Below, piece by piece: positions 17,141 through 26,700 of a stretch of DNA of 64,000 bases. The stretch is from Pelagomonas calceolata. Taxonomy: Eukaryota; Sar; Pelagophyceae; Pelagomonadales; Pelagomonadaceae. Positions within the stretch are counted from its first letter, which is position 1; every line of letters begins with the position of its first letter. The stretch spans positions 4,526,001 through 4,590,000 of the forward strand of contig CAKKNE010000001.1 of the NCBI GenBank assembly GCA_918797485.1, written 5' to 3'. A model generated the notes under the pieces. That model ran no database searches, was not told the origin of the DNA, and saw nothing but the letters and a program-made list of their open reading frames with translations. A program made the translations under genes and the position numbers.

Positions 17141-18280
17141 ATGGTCCGCAAGTACATCGGCAACGGCCAGTGGGCCGACGTGCCCGGCACCGCACCCACG
17201 AAAACCACGACGAACTTAGATCTGGACGCTGCACTAGAAGAAGTAGCTACCAGATTCCTAGTACACCTCCCAGATTCGGAACTCCAGAGCGGCGACCGCC
17301 TCTTCTTCCAGATCGAGCAGGCCCACTGGTTCTACGAGGACTTTCTCGCGGACGCTGATGGTTCCAGCTTACCCCACTTACACCTGAGGAAGTTCGCGTC
17401 CAAGCTTTTTAATAGTGTGGAACTACTCAAACCCTTAAAAGCGCACTACGAGGAGCTGTTCGACGAGTTCCGCGCTTACAAGGGGAAAATACCGGTCTGT
17501 GGATGTGTTCTACTCGATCCCTCCCTGACCAAAGTTGTGTTAGTCCAAAATTGGGCGAAGACGTCCTGGGGTCTGCCGAAAGGAAAACTGAACCAGAACG
17601 AGAAGAAGTCCGAATGCGCAAAGCGCGAGGTCGGCGAGGAGACGGGCTACGACGTCCTGATGGACTTGGACGAGCACGAGGCCCTGGAATTGGTGAACCA
17701 GGACCAGCACGCGGCCATGTTCTGCGTGCCCGACGTCGACCCTTCGTTTGACTTCCAGCCGCGCGTGCGGAAGGAGATTAGCAATGTGAAATTTTTTCCG
17801 TTGGACCAGCTCCCAGCAAAACAGTGGGGCGTCGGCCAGTTCGTGCCCAAAATAAAACGCTGGGTGAAACAATATAAGAAGAAGCGGAAAGGTTTGCCTA
17901 TTGTTGAAGATGATACGCCGCCGGCTTCGCCGTCAAGACCGGTGCCGCCTCCATTGTCACCTTCCCAGGTCGAGCGCTCCCTCGAGGCGTCTTCATCAAA
18001 TGATAGGATTATGAAGGCCTTTGACGACGCGCTGGCGCCGCATCTGGAGGCCGCGCGGCGCGAGCTCGAAGAGGCGCTCGTCGAGGCCGAGGCGTCGTAC
18101 AGCAACGGGCATTCACCAGAGACGGATCTGGAGCCGACGCCGCCGCCCCGGCCCGGTGGCGGCGGCTGGGCCGCGCCGGGCGCGTCTACTACGAAACGAA
18201 AAAAGAAGACGAAGAAGAAGGTGGCCGCGCCACCACCACCGCCTTCTCGACAGAACGACGACGAGGAGGGTTATGCGTAA
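17141..18280 (+). CDS. DCP2: mRNA-decapping enzyme DCP2
   Basis: 379 residues. The N-terminal regulatory domain (about 30-115) has the DCP2 box A features, RFLVHLPDSELQSGDRLFFQ and IEQAHWFYEDF. The Nudix domain (about 118-240) carries VCGCVLLDP, WGLPKGKLNQNEKKSEC and AKREVGEETGYDV, which match the Nudix box Gx5Ex7REUxEExGU exactly. Box B-like sequence (GQFVPKIKRWVKQYKKKRK) follows. Function: removal of the m7G cap during cytoplasmic mRNA decay, normally with DCP1. The C-terminal 110 residues are disordered, rich in proline and lysine, where short protein-binding motifs are usual. First ATG used; it begins conserved sequence soon after. Confidence 0.95.
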   Translation: MVRKYIGNGQWADVPGTAPTKTTTNLDLDAALEEVATRFLVHLPDSELQSGDRLFFQIEQAHWFYEDFLADADGSSLPHLHLRKFASKLFNSVELLKPLKAHYEELFDEFRAYKGKIPVCGCVLLDPSLTKVVLVQNWAKTSWGLPKGKLNQNEKKSECAKREVGEETGYDVLMDLDEHEALELVNQDQHAAMFCVPDVDPSFDFQPRVRKEISNVKFFPLDQLPAKQWGVGQFVPKIKRWVKQYKKKRKGLPIVEDDTPPASPSRPVPPPLSPSQVERSLEASSSNDRIMKAFDDALAPHLEAARRELEEALVEAEASYSNGHSPETDLEPTPPPRPGGGGWAAPGASTTKRKKKTKKKVAAPPPPPSRQNDDEEGYA

Positions 18281-18686
18281 CACGTTTATTAGGGATGTCT
18301 TTCTTTGCCGGCGGCGGCGTTGGGTTTTTCTGTACGCCTAGTGGGCAGAGCCCCTTGGGGGAACCCACCGCACGTCCCCGGCGCGCGACCGCGGTTCGTG
18401 GTGGCGGCTTTCGGCTGAGCAGCCGCAGTTCTGCTTCTATCAGTCGGACGACTGGACTATAGATCTGTGGGCCGGACTCGACCCCACTCGGCTTCGGCTT
18501 CGTGTTTTGGCCTCGTCATCGCATGCTGGTCTTTCAACAGCCGAGGATCGACCGAGTACGTAATTGCACAGCAAACGGACCCTGCGAAACCTCTTTACGC
18601 ATAGTTGTTGCAGCACCGAGCACGCAACTTGGATCGCTTCCAACACACGGCTATAATATCCACTGCCAAAAACAGCTTTGCATACC
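18281..18686. other. Intergenic region, DCP2 to LHC gene
   Basis: 406 bp with no credible gene and no palindrome copy. It contains a small perfect inverted repeat CGGCTG-AG-CAGCCG (about 18412-18425) and a tRNA B-box-like string on the minus strand near 18455-18475, which does not fold as a tRNA. An A/T-richer patch before ATG 18687 has TATAATA (about 18652). Confidence 0.4.
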
Positions 18687-19592
18687 ATGAGATCAGCGAC
18701 GCTGCTCGTCGCGTTGCATTCGACGCAAGCGCTGCTGGCACCCAGCACCGTCACGAAAACGCCGGCGAGGGCCGCGCCGACGGCGAACGAGGAACGTGAA
18801 ATGTGCCGCGCATTACCGTGGCTCGAGCGGCCAGCGGGTCTGGACTCGCTGAAGGACGCGGACTACGCTTTGTATTTGCAGGCCGGCGATTTTGGGTTTG
18901 ACCCGCTCGGCTGGGCGGAAGTAGGATGGGGTCTGAACGAGGGCGAGAGCCAGGACGAGCGCGACGACCGCTTGTACGCCTACCGCGAGGCGGAGCTGAA
19001 ACACGGCCGCCTCGCCATGCTCGCGGCCGTGGGCTGGCCGCTGAGCGAGCTCTACGACGGCCGGCTCTCGATGCGGTTGGGGATGCGACCCGAGCTCGTG
19101 AACGTCGACGACAGCGGCGTCGGCCTCGCGCCGTCATTACTCAACGGCGGCCTCGGCCAGGTGGCGACGGGCTACTGGGGCGTCGCCTTGTTCCTCGGAG
19201 CGTATTGGGAGGGCATCGGCGTGCGGCGGCTCAAAGGCCGCGCGCGCGAGGGGCAGAAACGCGCGCCGGGCGACCTGGGCTTCGACCCCCTGGGGTTGTT
19301 GCCCGACAAGAGCGCACCAGAACGACGAAAGCGCATGCTCGAGCAAGAATTGACGCACGGAAGGACCGCCATGCTCGCCATCGTCGGGTTTGCGATCCAG
19401 GAGTTCCTCACGAAGGTGCCGGTCGTCGAGGAGACGCCGCAGTTCTTCGTGCCGCCCGAGGGCGTCGAGCAGGCCTTCTTCCCGCACGTCGGCGAGAACT
19501 TTTTCTTGCGCAAGGACGTCGAGGCCGAGTTCTACCTGTTCGAACTCGTCGGCGAGATCCTCAAGGGCTTCCTGCCCACGGTGCCCCACTAG
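18687..19592 (+). CDS. Chlorophyll-binding light-harvesting protein (LHC superfamily)
   Basis: 301 residues, longer than a standard FCP. The leader (MRSATLLVALHSTQALLAPS) fits a bipartite plastid signal. Helix 1 is preceded by GDFGFDPLGWAE and has YREAELKHGRLAMLAAVG; helix 3 is preceded by GDLGFDPLGLLPD and has MLEQELTHGRTAMLAIVGFA. Both contain the ExxHGR pigment/ion-pair pattern. The duplicated FDPLG signature marks a true LHC. A middle helix around GYWGVALFLGAYWEG is plausible. The C-terminal extension of about 55 residues (FLRKDVEAEFYLFELVGEIL) is unusual for FCPs. Exact subfamily (LHCR, LHCX or other) is not decided. ATG 18687 begins the hydrophobic leader. Confidence 0.9.
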   Translation: MRSATLLVALHSTQALLAPSTVTKTPARAAPTANEEREMCRALPWLERPAGLDSLKDADYALYLQAGDFGFDPLGWAEVGWGLNEGESQDERDDRLYAYREAELKHGRLAMLAAVGWPLSELYDGRLSMRLGMRPELVNVDDSGVGLAPSLLNGGLGQVATGYWGVALFLGAYWEGIGVRRLKGRAREGQKRAPGDLGFDPLGLLPDKSAPERRKRMLEQELTHGRTAMLAIVGFAIQEFLTKVPVVEETPQFFVPPEGVEQAFFPHVGENFFLRKDVEAEFYLFELVGEILKGFLPTVPH

Positions 19593-20040
19593 TCGCGTCG
19601 AATTTCGAATCCCGAACATAAGCATGTGTATTTTTATAGTTTCGCGTCCGCAGCGGTCCGTCATGCTGCGCGTCCGCCTCTGACGCTGGGCCCGGTCCCA
19701 AGGTCGTATGTCAGTGCGCCGATATCTCTCCCGAGACCGGAGGCACCCTTCACCCGAGGCCGAGTGAGCTCGCGACCTTCGGCGTGCCACAACTTTGTGA
19801 CTGGACGACGAGACGGCCGGGCTGCATTACCACATTCGTGTGTGGTTGCGAATAAAGCGTCGGCAGCTGCAGCTGACGTCCAGATACTGCAGCGACACCA
19901 TTTTGTTGGAGCAGATTGCAAGCTCTCGCAGTGATTGCAACACAGTGGTTTTGCATAGCAAAAAAAGCTTTGCTTGCTGCCACAGCAGTGCAGATTGCCA
20001 CCAAAGTCGTGCAACACATCATTGAAAAATCCCTCGCTGC
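19593..20040. other. Intergenic region, LHC to ABC1 kinase
   Basis: 448 bp without a recognisable gene. No palindrome copy. Contains GCAGCTGCAGCTGACGTCCA (about 19862), with a CRE-like TGACGTCA half, and a moderately AT-rich 150 bp before ATG 20041. The next gene is in the same direction, so the region holds both a 3' end and a promoter, but neither can be pinpointed. Confidence 0.4.
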
Positions 20041-22323
20041 ATGAAGACAATGCGCACCACGTTAGTGCTATGCGCGTGCAGCGTCGCCACCGCGCTCGTG
20101 CCTGACGGCAGCGCCACACAACGAATGAAACCGCAAAAGGTCGCGACGCTCGAACCGCCGCGCGTGGCGGCGCTGCCCAAGCTCCAATCATTGCCGCGGC
20201 CGGGCCTCGCCGCCGTAGAGGCCCAGCTCGCGCGTTTGACTCGGGACCCGCAAGAGCTCCTCGAGGCCGTCGTCGGTCTGCCGGGCCCGGAGACCTCGTA
20301 CGACCGCGACACGTTGGTCGACTTTTGGGCGCGCAGACCGGAGAAGGTGGTCAAGCGGGTCTTTGATTTCCTGAACGCGTTCCGACGGACGCGGAAGGCG
20401 TGGTCCGACGCGGACGGCGACCGCGGGAGTATATTAAGGGCCGAGCTCGCGCATCTGGGGCCCGTGGCGGTCAAGCTCGGCCAGACGCTGTCGCAGCGCC
20501 CGGATATTCTGCCCGAGGACGTCTGCGAGGCGTTGAAGGGGCTCCAAACGCAGAACCTGCCCTTTCCCGACGACGAGGCCTTCCAGGTCATCGCTGAAGA
20601 TTATAACGCGCCCGGACCGCTCGCGCCGGGCCACCCCTTCGCCCACGGCGATCCGAATGCCAAACCGCTCTTCGCGGAGTTTGGCCACACGTCCGTCGCT
20701 GCGGCATCGCTCGGCCAGGTCTACAAGGCCCGCACGTGGGACGGCCGCGACATTGCGGTGAAGGTCCAGCGGCCCGACGCCATGCGCCGCTGTTTGTTGG
20801 ACGGCGCGGTCATTATTCTGGCTCTGAAAGCGCTTCAGGGCCGCTACTGGAACGGCGACCTTCTCGCGATCTTCGACGAGACGGCGGGCGGCGTCATCGA
20901 GGAATTAGATTTTAGAAGAGAGGCCCAGAACGCGAAGACGTTTGGTGAGTCCATCGCCTGGCTTGGATACGCGCGCGTACCGGAGACGCTGCCCGAGCTG
21001 ACGACGCGGCGCGCCCTGGCCATGGAGTGGATCGAGGGGCGACACCTGCAAGATTTGAAGCCCGAAGAAGCGGCGCGGATGACTTATATGGCCGTTGAGG
21101 CCGTGACGGCTGGACTGTGTCTGACTGGATTGGTTCATGCCGATCCTCACGAGGGGAACATCATGCTGGCGGACAACGGCGACCTGGTGTTCCTGGATTT
21201 CGGCCTGATGTCCCGCGTCGACGCGGATATCTGCGAAGCCTTTGCCGCCGGGATCCAGTGCGTCCTCGCCAAGGATTATGTGGGTTTGGTCCAGGCTTTT
21301 CAGGACACGGGCTTCGTCGGGAGCCCGATTAATTGGCGCGCCAAGGACGGAGACGCCTGGCAGGACTACCATCCTTCTGGTAAACCTCTGCCCGCGGTCA
21401 TGGCCGAGGAGGTCGAGCGGCGCATGAGTGCGGCGCCCGAGACGGGGTCGCGCTTCGGCGCCTTGGCCGCGGTGCTGGGCGACATGGGCTTTACCTGGTA
21501 CATGTTCACGCCGCCCTACATCATTTTACTGACGCGGACGTTCCTGACGCTGGAGGGGATCGCCAACCAAGTCGACCCGGCTTTTAACGTGTATGAGGTC
21601 GCGCTCCCGTGGGCGGTGCGCCGGGCCTTGGCGCCGTCTACCGTTAAAGGTGCCGCGACGCTGCGTTCGAGCATCTTGACAGACGACGGCACGTTCCAGT
21701 GGGGGCGCGTCGACGACCTCGTCGCGGAGGCGACCGCCGACAATTCGCCGGAACCGGCGCCGACGGCGGAGATGGACGCGCCTAGCTCGGGCCGCGGCCG
21801 CCTCATGGCGGCCGAAGCGGCCCAGGCGAAGCCCCAGTTCGAGGGAGCGGACGCCGCGGCCCAGGCCGTCCACGCGGCCAAGCCGGCCGACGCGCTGACG
21901 ACGGTCCTGGGCTCGCCGGCGGGCTCCACGTTGCGGCGCGTCGCGCGCGACCTCGACTCGACTGATCTGCTGATCGGTCTGGCGCGCCGGCGGAACCGGC
22001 CGGCGCGACGTCTCGCCGTCGCGCGGCTATCAGCCGCCATCGACGCGTGGTGGACGAAAGAACCAGTAGCAGAGACATCCGCGGTCGCGTGGCCGCGGAG
22101 CTCCGACGCGCTGCGCCGCGACGCGCGGCAACGAAAATACGCGGGGCGGGTCGCGCGACTCCTCCTGCGCGGCCACGCCGGCCGCCAGCTGTCGGCGGGC
22201 ACGCGCGGCCTGCGCGCGACGGCTGCCCTCGCGTGGGTGGCGGTGAGGGTATCGGTTGACGCGGCGGCGCGCTCGCTCTGGCGAGGGGTCCGGTCCCTCG
22301 GGAGATCTAATGTGCAAACATAA
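20041..22323 (+). CDS. ABC1/UbiB-type atypical kinase, likely plastid
   Basis: 760 residues. The hydrophobic leader (TLVLCACSVATAL) suggests plastid or ER entry. The ABC1 kinase core is complete: the KxGQ motif in VAVKLGQTLSQRPDILPEDV, the alanine-rich loop AAASLGQVYKAR that replaces the usual glycine loop, AVKVQRPDA, VIEELDFRREAQNA, HADPHEGNIMLADNGDLVFL and LDFGLMSRVD. Plastid members regulate prenyl-quinone metabolism and stress responses; mitochondrial COQ8 supports ubiquinone synthesis. The C-terminal roughly 200 residues are Ala/Arg-rich and low in complexity. The leader and the phototrophic setting favour a plastid ABC1K, but this is inference. Its 3' end meets the convergent ankyrin-like gene 4 bp away. 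Confidence 0.92.
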   Translation: MKTMRTTLVLCACSVATALVPDGSATQRMKPQKVATLEPPRVAALPKLQSLPRPGLAAVEAQLARLTRDPQELLEAVVGLPGPETSYDRDTLVDFWARRPEKVVKRVFDFLNAFRRTRKAWSDADGDRGSILRAELAHLGPVAVKLGQTLSQRPDILPEDVCEALKGLQTQNLPFPDDEAFQVIAEDYNAPGPLAPGHPFAHGDPNAKPLFAEFGHTSVAAASLGQVYKARTWDGRDIAVKVQRPDAMRRCLLDGAVIILALKALQGRYWNGDLLAIFDETAGGVIEELDFRREAQNAKTFGESIAWLGYARVPETLPELTTRRALAMEWIEGRHLQDLKPEEAARMTYMAVEAVTAGLCLTGLVHADPHEGNIMLADNGDLVFLDFGLMSRVDADICEAFAAGIQCVLAKDYVGLVQAFQDTGFVGSPINWRAKDGDAWQDYHPSGKPLPAVMAEEVERRMSAAPETGSRFGALAAVLGDMGFTWYMFTPPYIILLTRTFLTLEGIANQVDPAFNVYEVALPWAVRRALAPSTVKGAATLRSSILTDDGTFQWGRVDDLVAEATADNSPEPAPTAEMDAPSSGRGRLMAAEAAQAKPQFEGADAAAQAVHAAKPADALTTVLGSPAGSTLRRVARDLDSTDLLIGLARRRNRPARRLAVARLSAAIDAWWTKEPVAETSAVAWPRSSDALRRDARQRKYAGRVARLLLRGHAGRQLSAGTRGLRATAALAWVAVRVSVDAAARSLWRGVRSLGRSNVQT

Positions 22324-22327
22324 TTTA

Positions 22328-23290
22328 CTACGAGCAGTACTTATCCCGCCGCCCACGATTCCGGTATTTTTTGCTCTCCTTCGCGGAGTACAGGACAGTT
22401 TCCAGCTTCTCGGGAAAAAAACCGACGACGTCCGCGCGGCCGAGGTACGCGTAGATGCGGCGGAGCAGGGCTATCTCATGAGACAGCCCCACGCCCAATA
22501 CGCCATCGCGCGTTTTTGTTTCAACGCCAAGCATGCGCGCGGTGCGAAAAAAACAGGGCGGGAAGGACCACCTGTTCTGGGGCGTCAGCGCGGCCCCGTA
22601 TCTATCCAAGAACTTGCGGTCCCACCTTTTACCCCTGTCTACCCAGAGGCAGAAGAAGTCGCCGTCCGTGATGCGCCTGGTTTGCCTCTTGAGCTCCATT
22701 ATCAACACTCCTTGCGCCGTCAAGACTCTGTCATCCTGCATTCGTCGGAGCCCCTGGTCAAAGATCGCGAGTCCCAGAGCTGTCTGTTGATGGGGCAGCA
22801 TACCAAAGCGCGTCTTAAGCTCTTTCGTCGAGACCGCGTCGAAGGCGACGCCGCGAAGCTGCAGCATAGCGATAATGACCCCCCATCCGTGGCCCAAAGC
22901 AACGTGTCGCTCCCAAAGCGAAGTACCGCTTCTCACCACGCCGAGAAGCAGCGTGTCGACGTGGCCATGAAAAGTAGACCGCTTCTCCGGGTCTGCGCCG
23001 GCGTCGAGGAGCTTCCGGATCTGGTTATTATGCGACGGTGCTATTTCGGTGTTGATGCACATCCAATAGTAAATCGGCGTGACGATGCCTCCGTCGACGC
23101 GCAGGAGATCGTTGATATGCGCGACCGCGTCGGCGGCGTCCGGAGCGCGTAAATCGAAGCCGCCGCCGGTGTTGGCTACCAAGCTGCCGAGGACGGTTTG
23201 ACGCGAGCGGCAGTAAATGAGCGTCGGATGCGTCTCCACGGTCCACCGCACCTCAGCCGCGCGGCGGCAGGTCCGGCTGCTGCGCGACAT
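22328..23290 (-). CDS. Ankyrin-repeat-like protein, unknown function
   Basis: 320 residues. At least two ankyrin-type units can be read around residues 40-150: AVAHINDLLRVDGGIVTPIY with a following SHNNQIRKLLDAGADPEKRS, then THRHVDTLLLGVV-like and GWGVIIAMLQLRGVAFDAVS. A later PHQQTALGLAIFDQGLRRMQ resembles another unit. The C-terminal half has aromatic-rich sequence (RWSFPPCFFRTARML) without a known motif. No signal peptide. Function cannot be assigned. It is divergent from the RecQ-like gene, with palindrome copy 6 between them. Confidence 0.6.
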   Translation of the reverse strand: MSRSSRTCRRAAEVRWTVETHPTLIYCRSRQTVLGSLVANTGGGFDLRAPDAADAVAHINDLLRVDGGIVTPIYYWMCINTEIAPSHNNQIRKLLDAGADPEKRSTFHGHVDTLLLGVVRSGTSLWERHVALGHGWGVIIAMLQLRGVAFDAVSTKELKTRFGMLPHQQTALGLAIFDQGLRRMQDDRVLTAQGVLIMELKRQTRRITDGDFFCLWVDRGKRWDRKFLDRYGAALTPQNRWSFPPCFFRTARMLGVETKTRDGVLGVGLSHEIALLRRIYAYLGRADVVGFFPEKLETVLYSAKESKKYRNRGRRDKYCS

Positions 23291-23502
23291 TATTATTTCC
23301 AGCCGTTCGGGTCGCCGCGACGCGTTATGAGGAGTAACTCCCTGCAGAGCACTGCTGAGATATGCGCCGCTAGCGCGTGAGCAGTGAGATTGGCCTTCGG
23401 TTCAACGAGTGCTGCTACGGGGTACTATTCCAAACGCGTCGGCCTGCCTGTAAGCGGTTCTGTAGCTGTGAAAAAGCTGGTAAAAGACCAGCAGTGCTGC
23501 TC

Positions 23503-23524
23503 GCTAGTGTCTTACCGCGCTAGC
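23503..23524 (+). promoter_or_regulatory. Recurrent GCTAG palindrome, copy 6
   Basis: GCTAGTGTCTTAC, CG, CGCTAGC; 22 bp. Located 192 bp upstream of the RecQ-like ATG (23717) and 212 bp upstream of the ankyrin-like gene, in a 426-bp divergent region with no other clear feature. Confidence 0.65.
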
Positions 23525-23716
23525 TTTCAAGCGGCAGCCGCGCCCAGCGTAAACTACGCCAAATAGGTGGCACTGAGACCTTGCAGGCCTGCAAGGCCTC
23601 CACAGCACTCCGCCGGCCAGCGCTGTAGGAGCAGACTGCACAAAAAACCGCCGCGCGGCTGGTTTTGGCGGCAAGAGCGCCTGAGCGCGCAAAAGCGCCC
23701 GCACGACTGGAAAGCG

Positions 23717-26700
23717 ATGGAACGAGGCGTCATCCCCGAGTCTCCGGAGGCTCAACGAGTCGTGCCTGAGAGTCCGCAGCGACGAGCGTTCCCGTCGATG
23801 CGGCCCGGCGGGCCGAGGCTGCCGTCGATGCGGCGGCCGGGCGCCAAGCCGGCGCGGCGGCCCGTCGCGCGACGCGCACGGGACGGCGGCTCGTCGTCGT
23901 CGTCGGAGAGCGAGCAGGAGGTCTCGGTCATCGCCGGGCCGCCGGGCCGGCGGCGCCGCGCGCCGGACGCGCCGCCGCCACCCCTGCCGCGGCCGGCGGC
24001 GGCGCCCACCGCCGTGAAGAAGGCGGCCAGCTGGACCGGCGCCGAGCGCGCCGCGGCCTGGGGCGCGGCGGCGGCGACCGAGGCGCCGCCGGCGCCACTA
24101 GCGGCCCCGCACATGGAGGAGGACGACGCGCCGACCGAGCGCGCGCGGCGCAACTTGCAAGCCGCGTTGAATCAGCCGTCCCAGCAGGATTTGAACGAGC
24201 CGGACGCGGACGCGGCGCCGCCGCAAGACGACCATGAAGTGGCGCCCTGGAAGCGCCTCGAGAATAAAAGTAGAGCCGCGACGGGCCGGAAGCGGGCCCA
24301 AGCACTAGGTCAAGTCTCGGACAATTTTGTCAGGCTAGACCTCACGCGAAAAGGCACCTACCGCAAGCGCCCCACGAAAAAGAATGATAGGCGCAAGTTC
24401 GAGCGGCAGTACGCTCGGGACGATGGTGATGTCGGTTCCAGAACGACGGCTCGCCGAGCCATTGATGGAGACTACCACCAGGGCGTTGATGTGATTGGAG
24501 AGGATGCATGTATCGAGGAGGCCAAGAAGGGTTTGGATGAACCGGAACTGACGGGCTACGACTCCGAACATTTATATACGATCCACGCTCCCAGGTGTTC
24601 GGTGCATGGCGTGCCCGCTCGCGTGCTGAAAGTGAAGAAGGCCAAGAACGGTAACAAGGGACGACGCTTCTACTGCTGCGCACGACCTCGAGAAGACCAG
24701 TGCGACCACTTCGGTTGGTGCGAGGACCACGCGCCGGCCGTTGCAGCTGTCTTGAAAGCTAGGTCATCATTACTAGATTGGCGCAGCCGCGCCGTGGACG
24801 AGAGGCATAAACAGCGCGAGGCGTGGTCCGTCGCCGAGATCAAGGCCGAGCTGAGGCGAAGGCGCGTGCCGTACACGTCGGGCCAGCGGAAGCGGGCGTT
24901 GCTGGGCTTATTGCGGACCGACGACGCGAAACGCTTGGGCCAGCCGCCGCGCACGGTGCCTCCTCCACCAGTAGTGGAGAAGAAGAAGAAGAGGAAGAAG
25001 CGCGTCGCGAGGAAGCGGGCGCGCGTCGACGATGAGGAGGCGGCCGACGACGACGAGCCCACGGAGGAGCCGCCGCCGCGCCGCCGGAGCGCCACGAAGC
25101 TCGCGGAGGACGAGGAAGCTGTGGAAGCGACGGCGCGGCCGCGGCGCGCCGCCTCGAAGCGCGCGATCGTCGAGAGCAGCAGCGACGACGAGGACGACGC
25201 GTCGTCATCGGACGAGGAGTCGGAGTCGTCGGAGTCCGAGTCGGAGGAAGAGGAAGCGATCGAAGCGGCGCCGAAGCGGCCGCGCGGCCCGCCGCCGACC
25301 GCGGCCGAGTTATTAGGGGCGCTGCCGCCGAACGAGCGGCCGGTCGTCGCGCCGCCGGCCGCCGCGCCAGTAGTGGCCAAGGCCGCGGACGACTCCGACT
25401 CGGACGCCGACCTCGAGATTGTCGGCGCGCCCCAGAAACAACCGCAACTGGCGCCGAGCGATGTCTTAAGGAGCGTCTTCGGCCACGAGCAGTACCGGAC
25501 GGGCCAGGAGTGGGCCGTCGATAGAGTGCTCGAGGGCAAGTCGGCTTTATGTGTCCTACCGACGGGCGCCGGCAAGTCGCTGTGCTACCAGCTCCCCGCT
25601 TGTTTGGTGAAGGGCGTCGTTGTTGTGGTCTCACCTCTAGTCGCATTAATAGACGAGCAGCTCTCGCGACTGCCGCCCGAGTTGCCCGCAGTAGCTTTGT
25701 CCGGCAGACACGGCGCTACATTAAGGCAGCGCGTCCAGGCTTTGGATGATGTGGAGAAGGGCCGCGCCAAGGTCGTCTTCGTCTCGCCGGAGCGACTAGG
25801 TACAAGAGCGTTACACAGATGCTTCGAGTCCGTCGAGTGTTCTCTCCTCGTAGTGGACGAGGCCCACTGCGTCAGCCAGTGGTCGCACAACTTCCGGCCG
25901 GCCTTTCTGAAGGTAGGAGACGTCGCAAGGACAAAAATAAAACCTCGATGCACGCTGGCGTTGACGGCGACGGCCTCGCAAGCGGTCATGAAAGATGTCT
26001 GCGACACGCTGGGGTTGAACAACACACCTCATGACGAGGGCGGCGACGTGTTTGCGCATTCCTGGAGACGGGACAATTTGAGACTGAGCGTCACGGACTG
26101 TTGCGACGAGCAAGCAAAACTAGATACCTTATGTCGATTACTAGGAGCGAAGGATGATGGTGGAGACGTGGCGACGCGCGGCGAGGCGACGAAGAAGCGG
26201 CGCCGGAGTGCTGAAGGGTCGTCCGTCGTTTACGTCAGGACGCAGTTCGATAGTGAACGCGTCGCGGAGCAGCTTAGGGACAGAGGCGTCGAAGCGAGAC
26301 CTTATCATGCGGGCCTATCCGCGGGTGATAGAAGAAACGTAGCTCGCGACTTCGCGAGGAACACGTGCAAATGTGTCGTCGCGACGGTGGCGTTCGGGAT
26401 GGGCGTAGACAAAGCAGATGTCCGGAGGGTCGTGCACTATTCTTTACCTACATCTCTGGAGAGGTACGTTCAAGAGGTTGGACGGGCTGGGAGAGATGGT
26501 GATGAGGCTCACTGTAATTTACTCTTAGATAAGGCTGACATACGGAGGTCGGCGGCTCTCGCGTATGGCGATGGCGTGGAAAGGATGCAGATCCTGGAGT
26601 TACTCCGTTCGCTAAAAGTGGGCTATGTGGCGTGGCCCATTGATGATTGTGCGGAACGATTGGATCTGCGGGTGGAGGCCCTCGAGACGATCGCGACCAT

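Noticed and set aside
18440-18520. tRNA-like signal on the minus strand (GTGGGGTCGAGTCCGG resembling a B box; translated frame typical of tRNA-derived ORFs)
   Set aside because: T-arm does not pair in a 5-bp stem with a 7-base loop, and no matching acceptor or anticodon arm could be drawn. At most a degraded tRNA-like sequence.
25100-25300. Acidic serine-rich repeat in the RecQ-like gene as a sequence repeat
   Set aside because: Simple-codon bias of Asp/Glu/Ser runs explains it; typical disordered linker of nuclear proteins.
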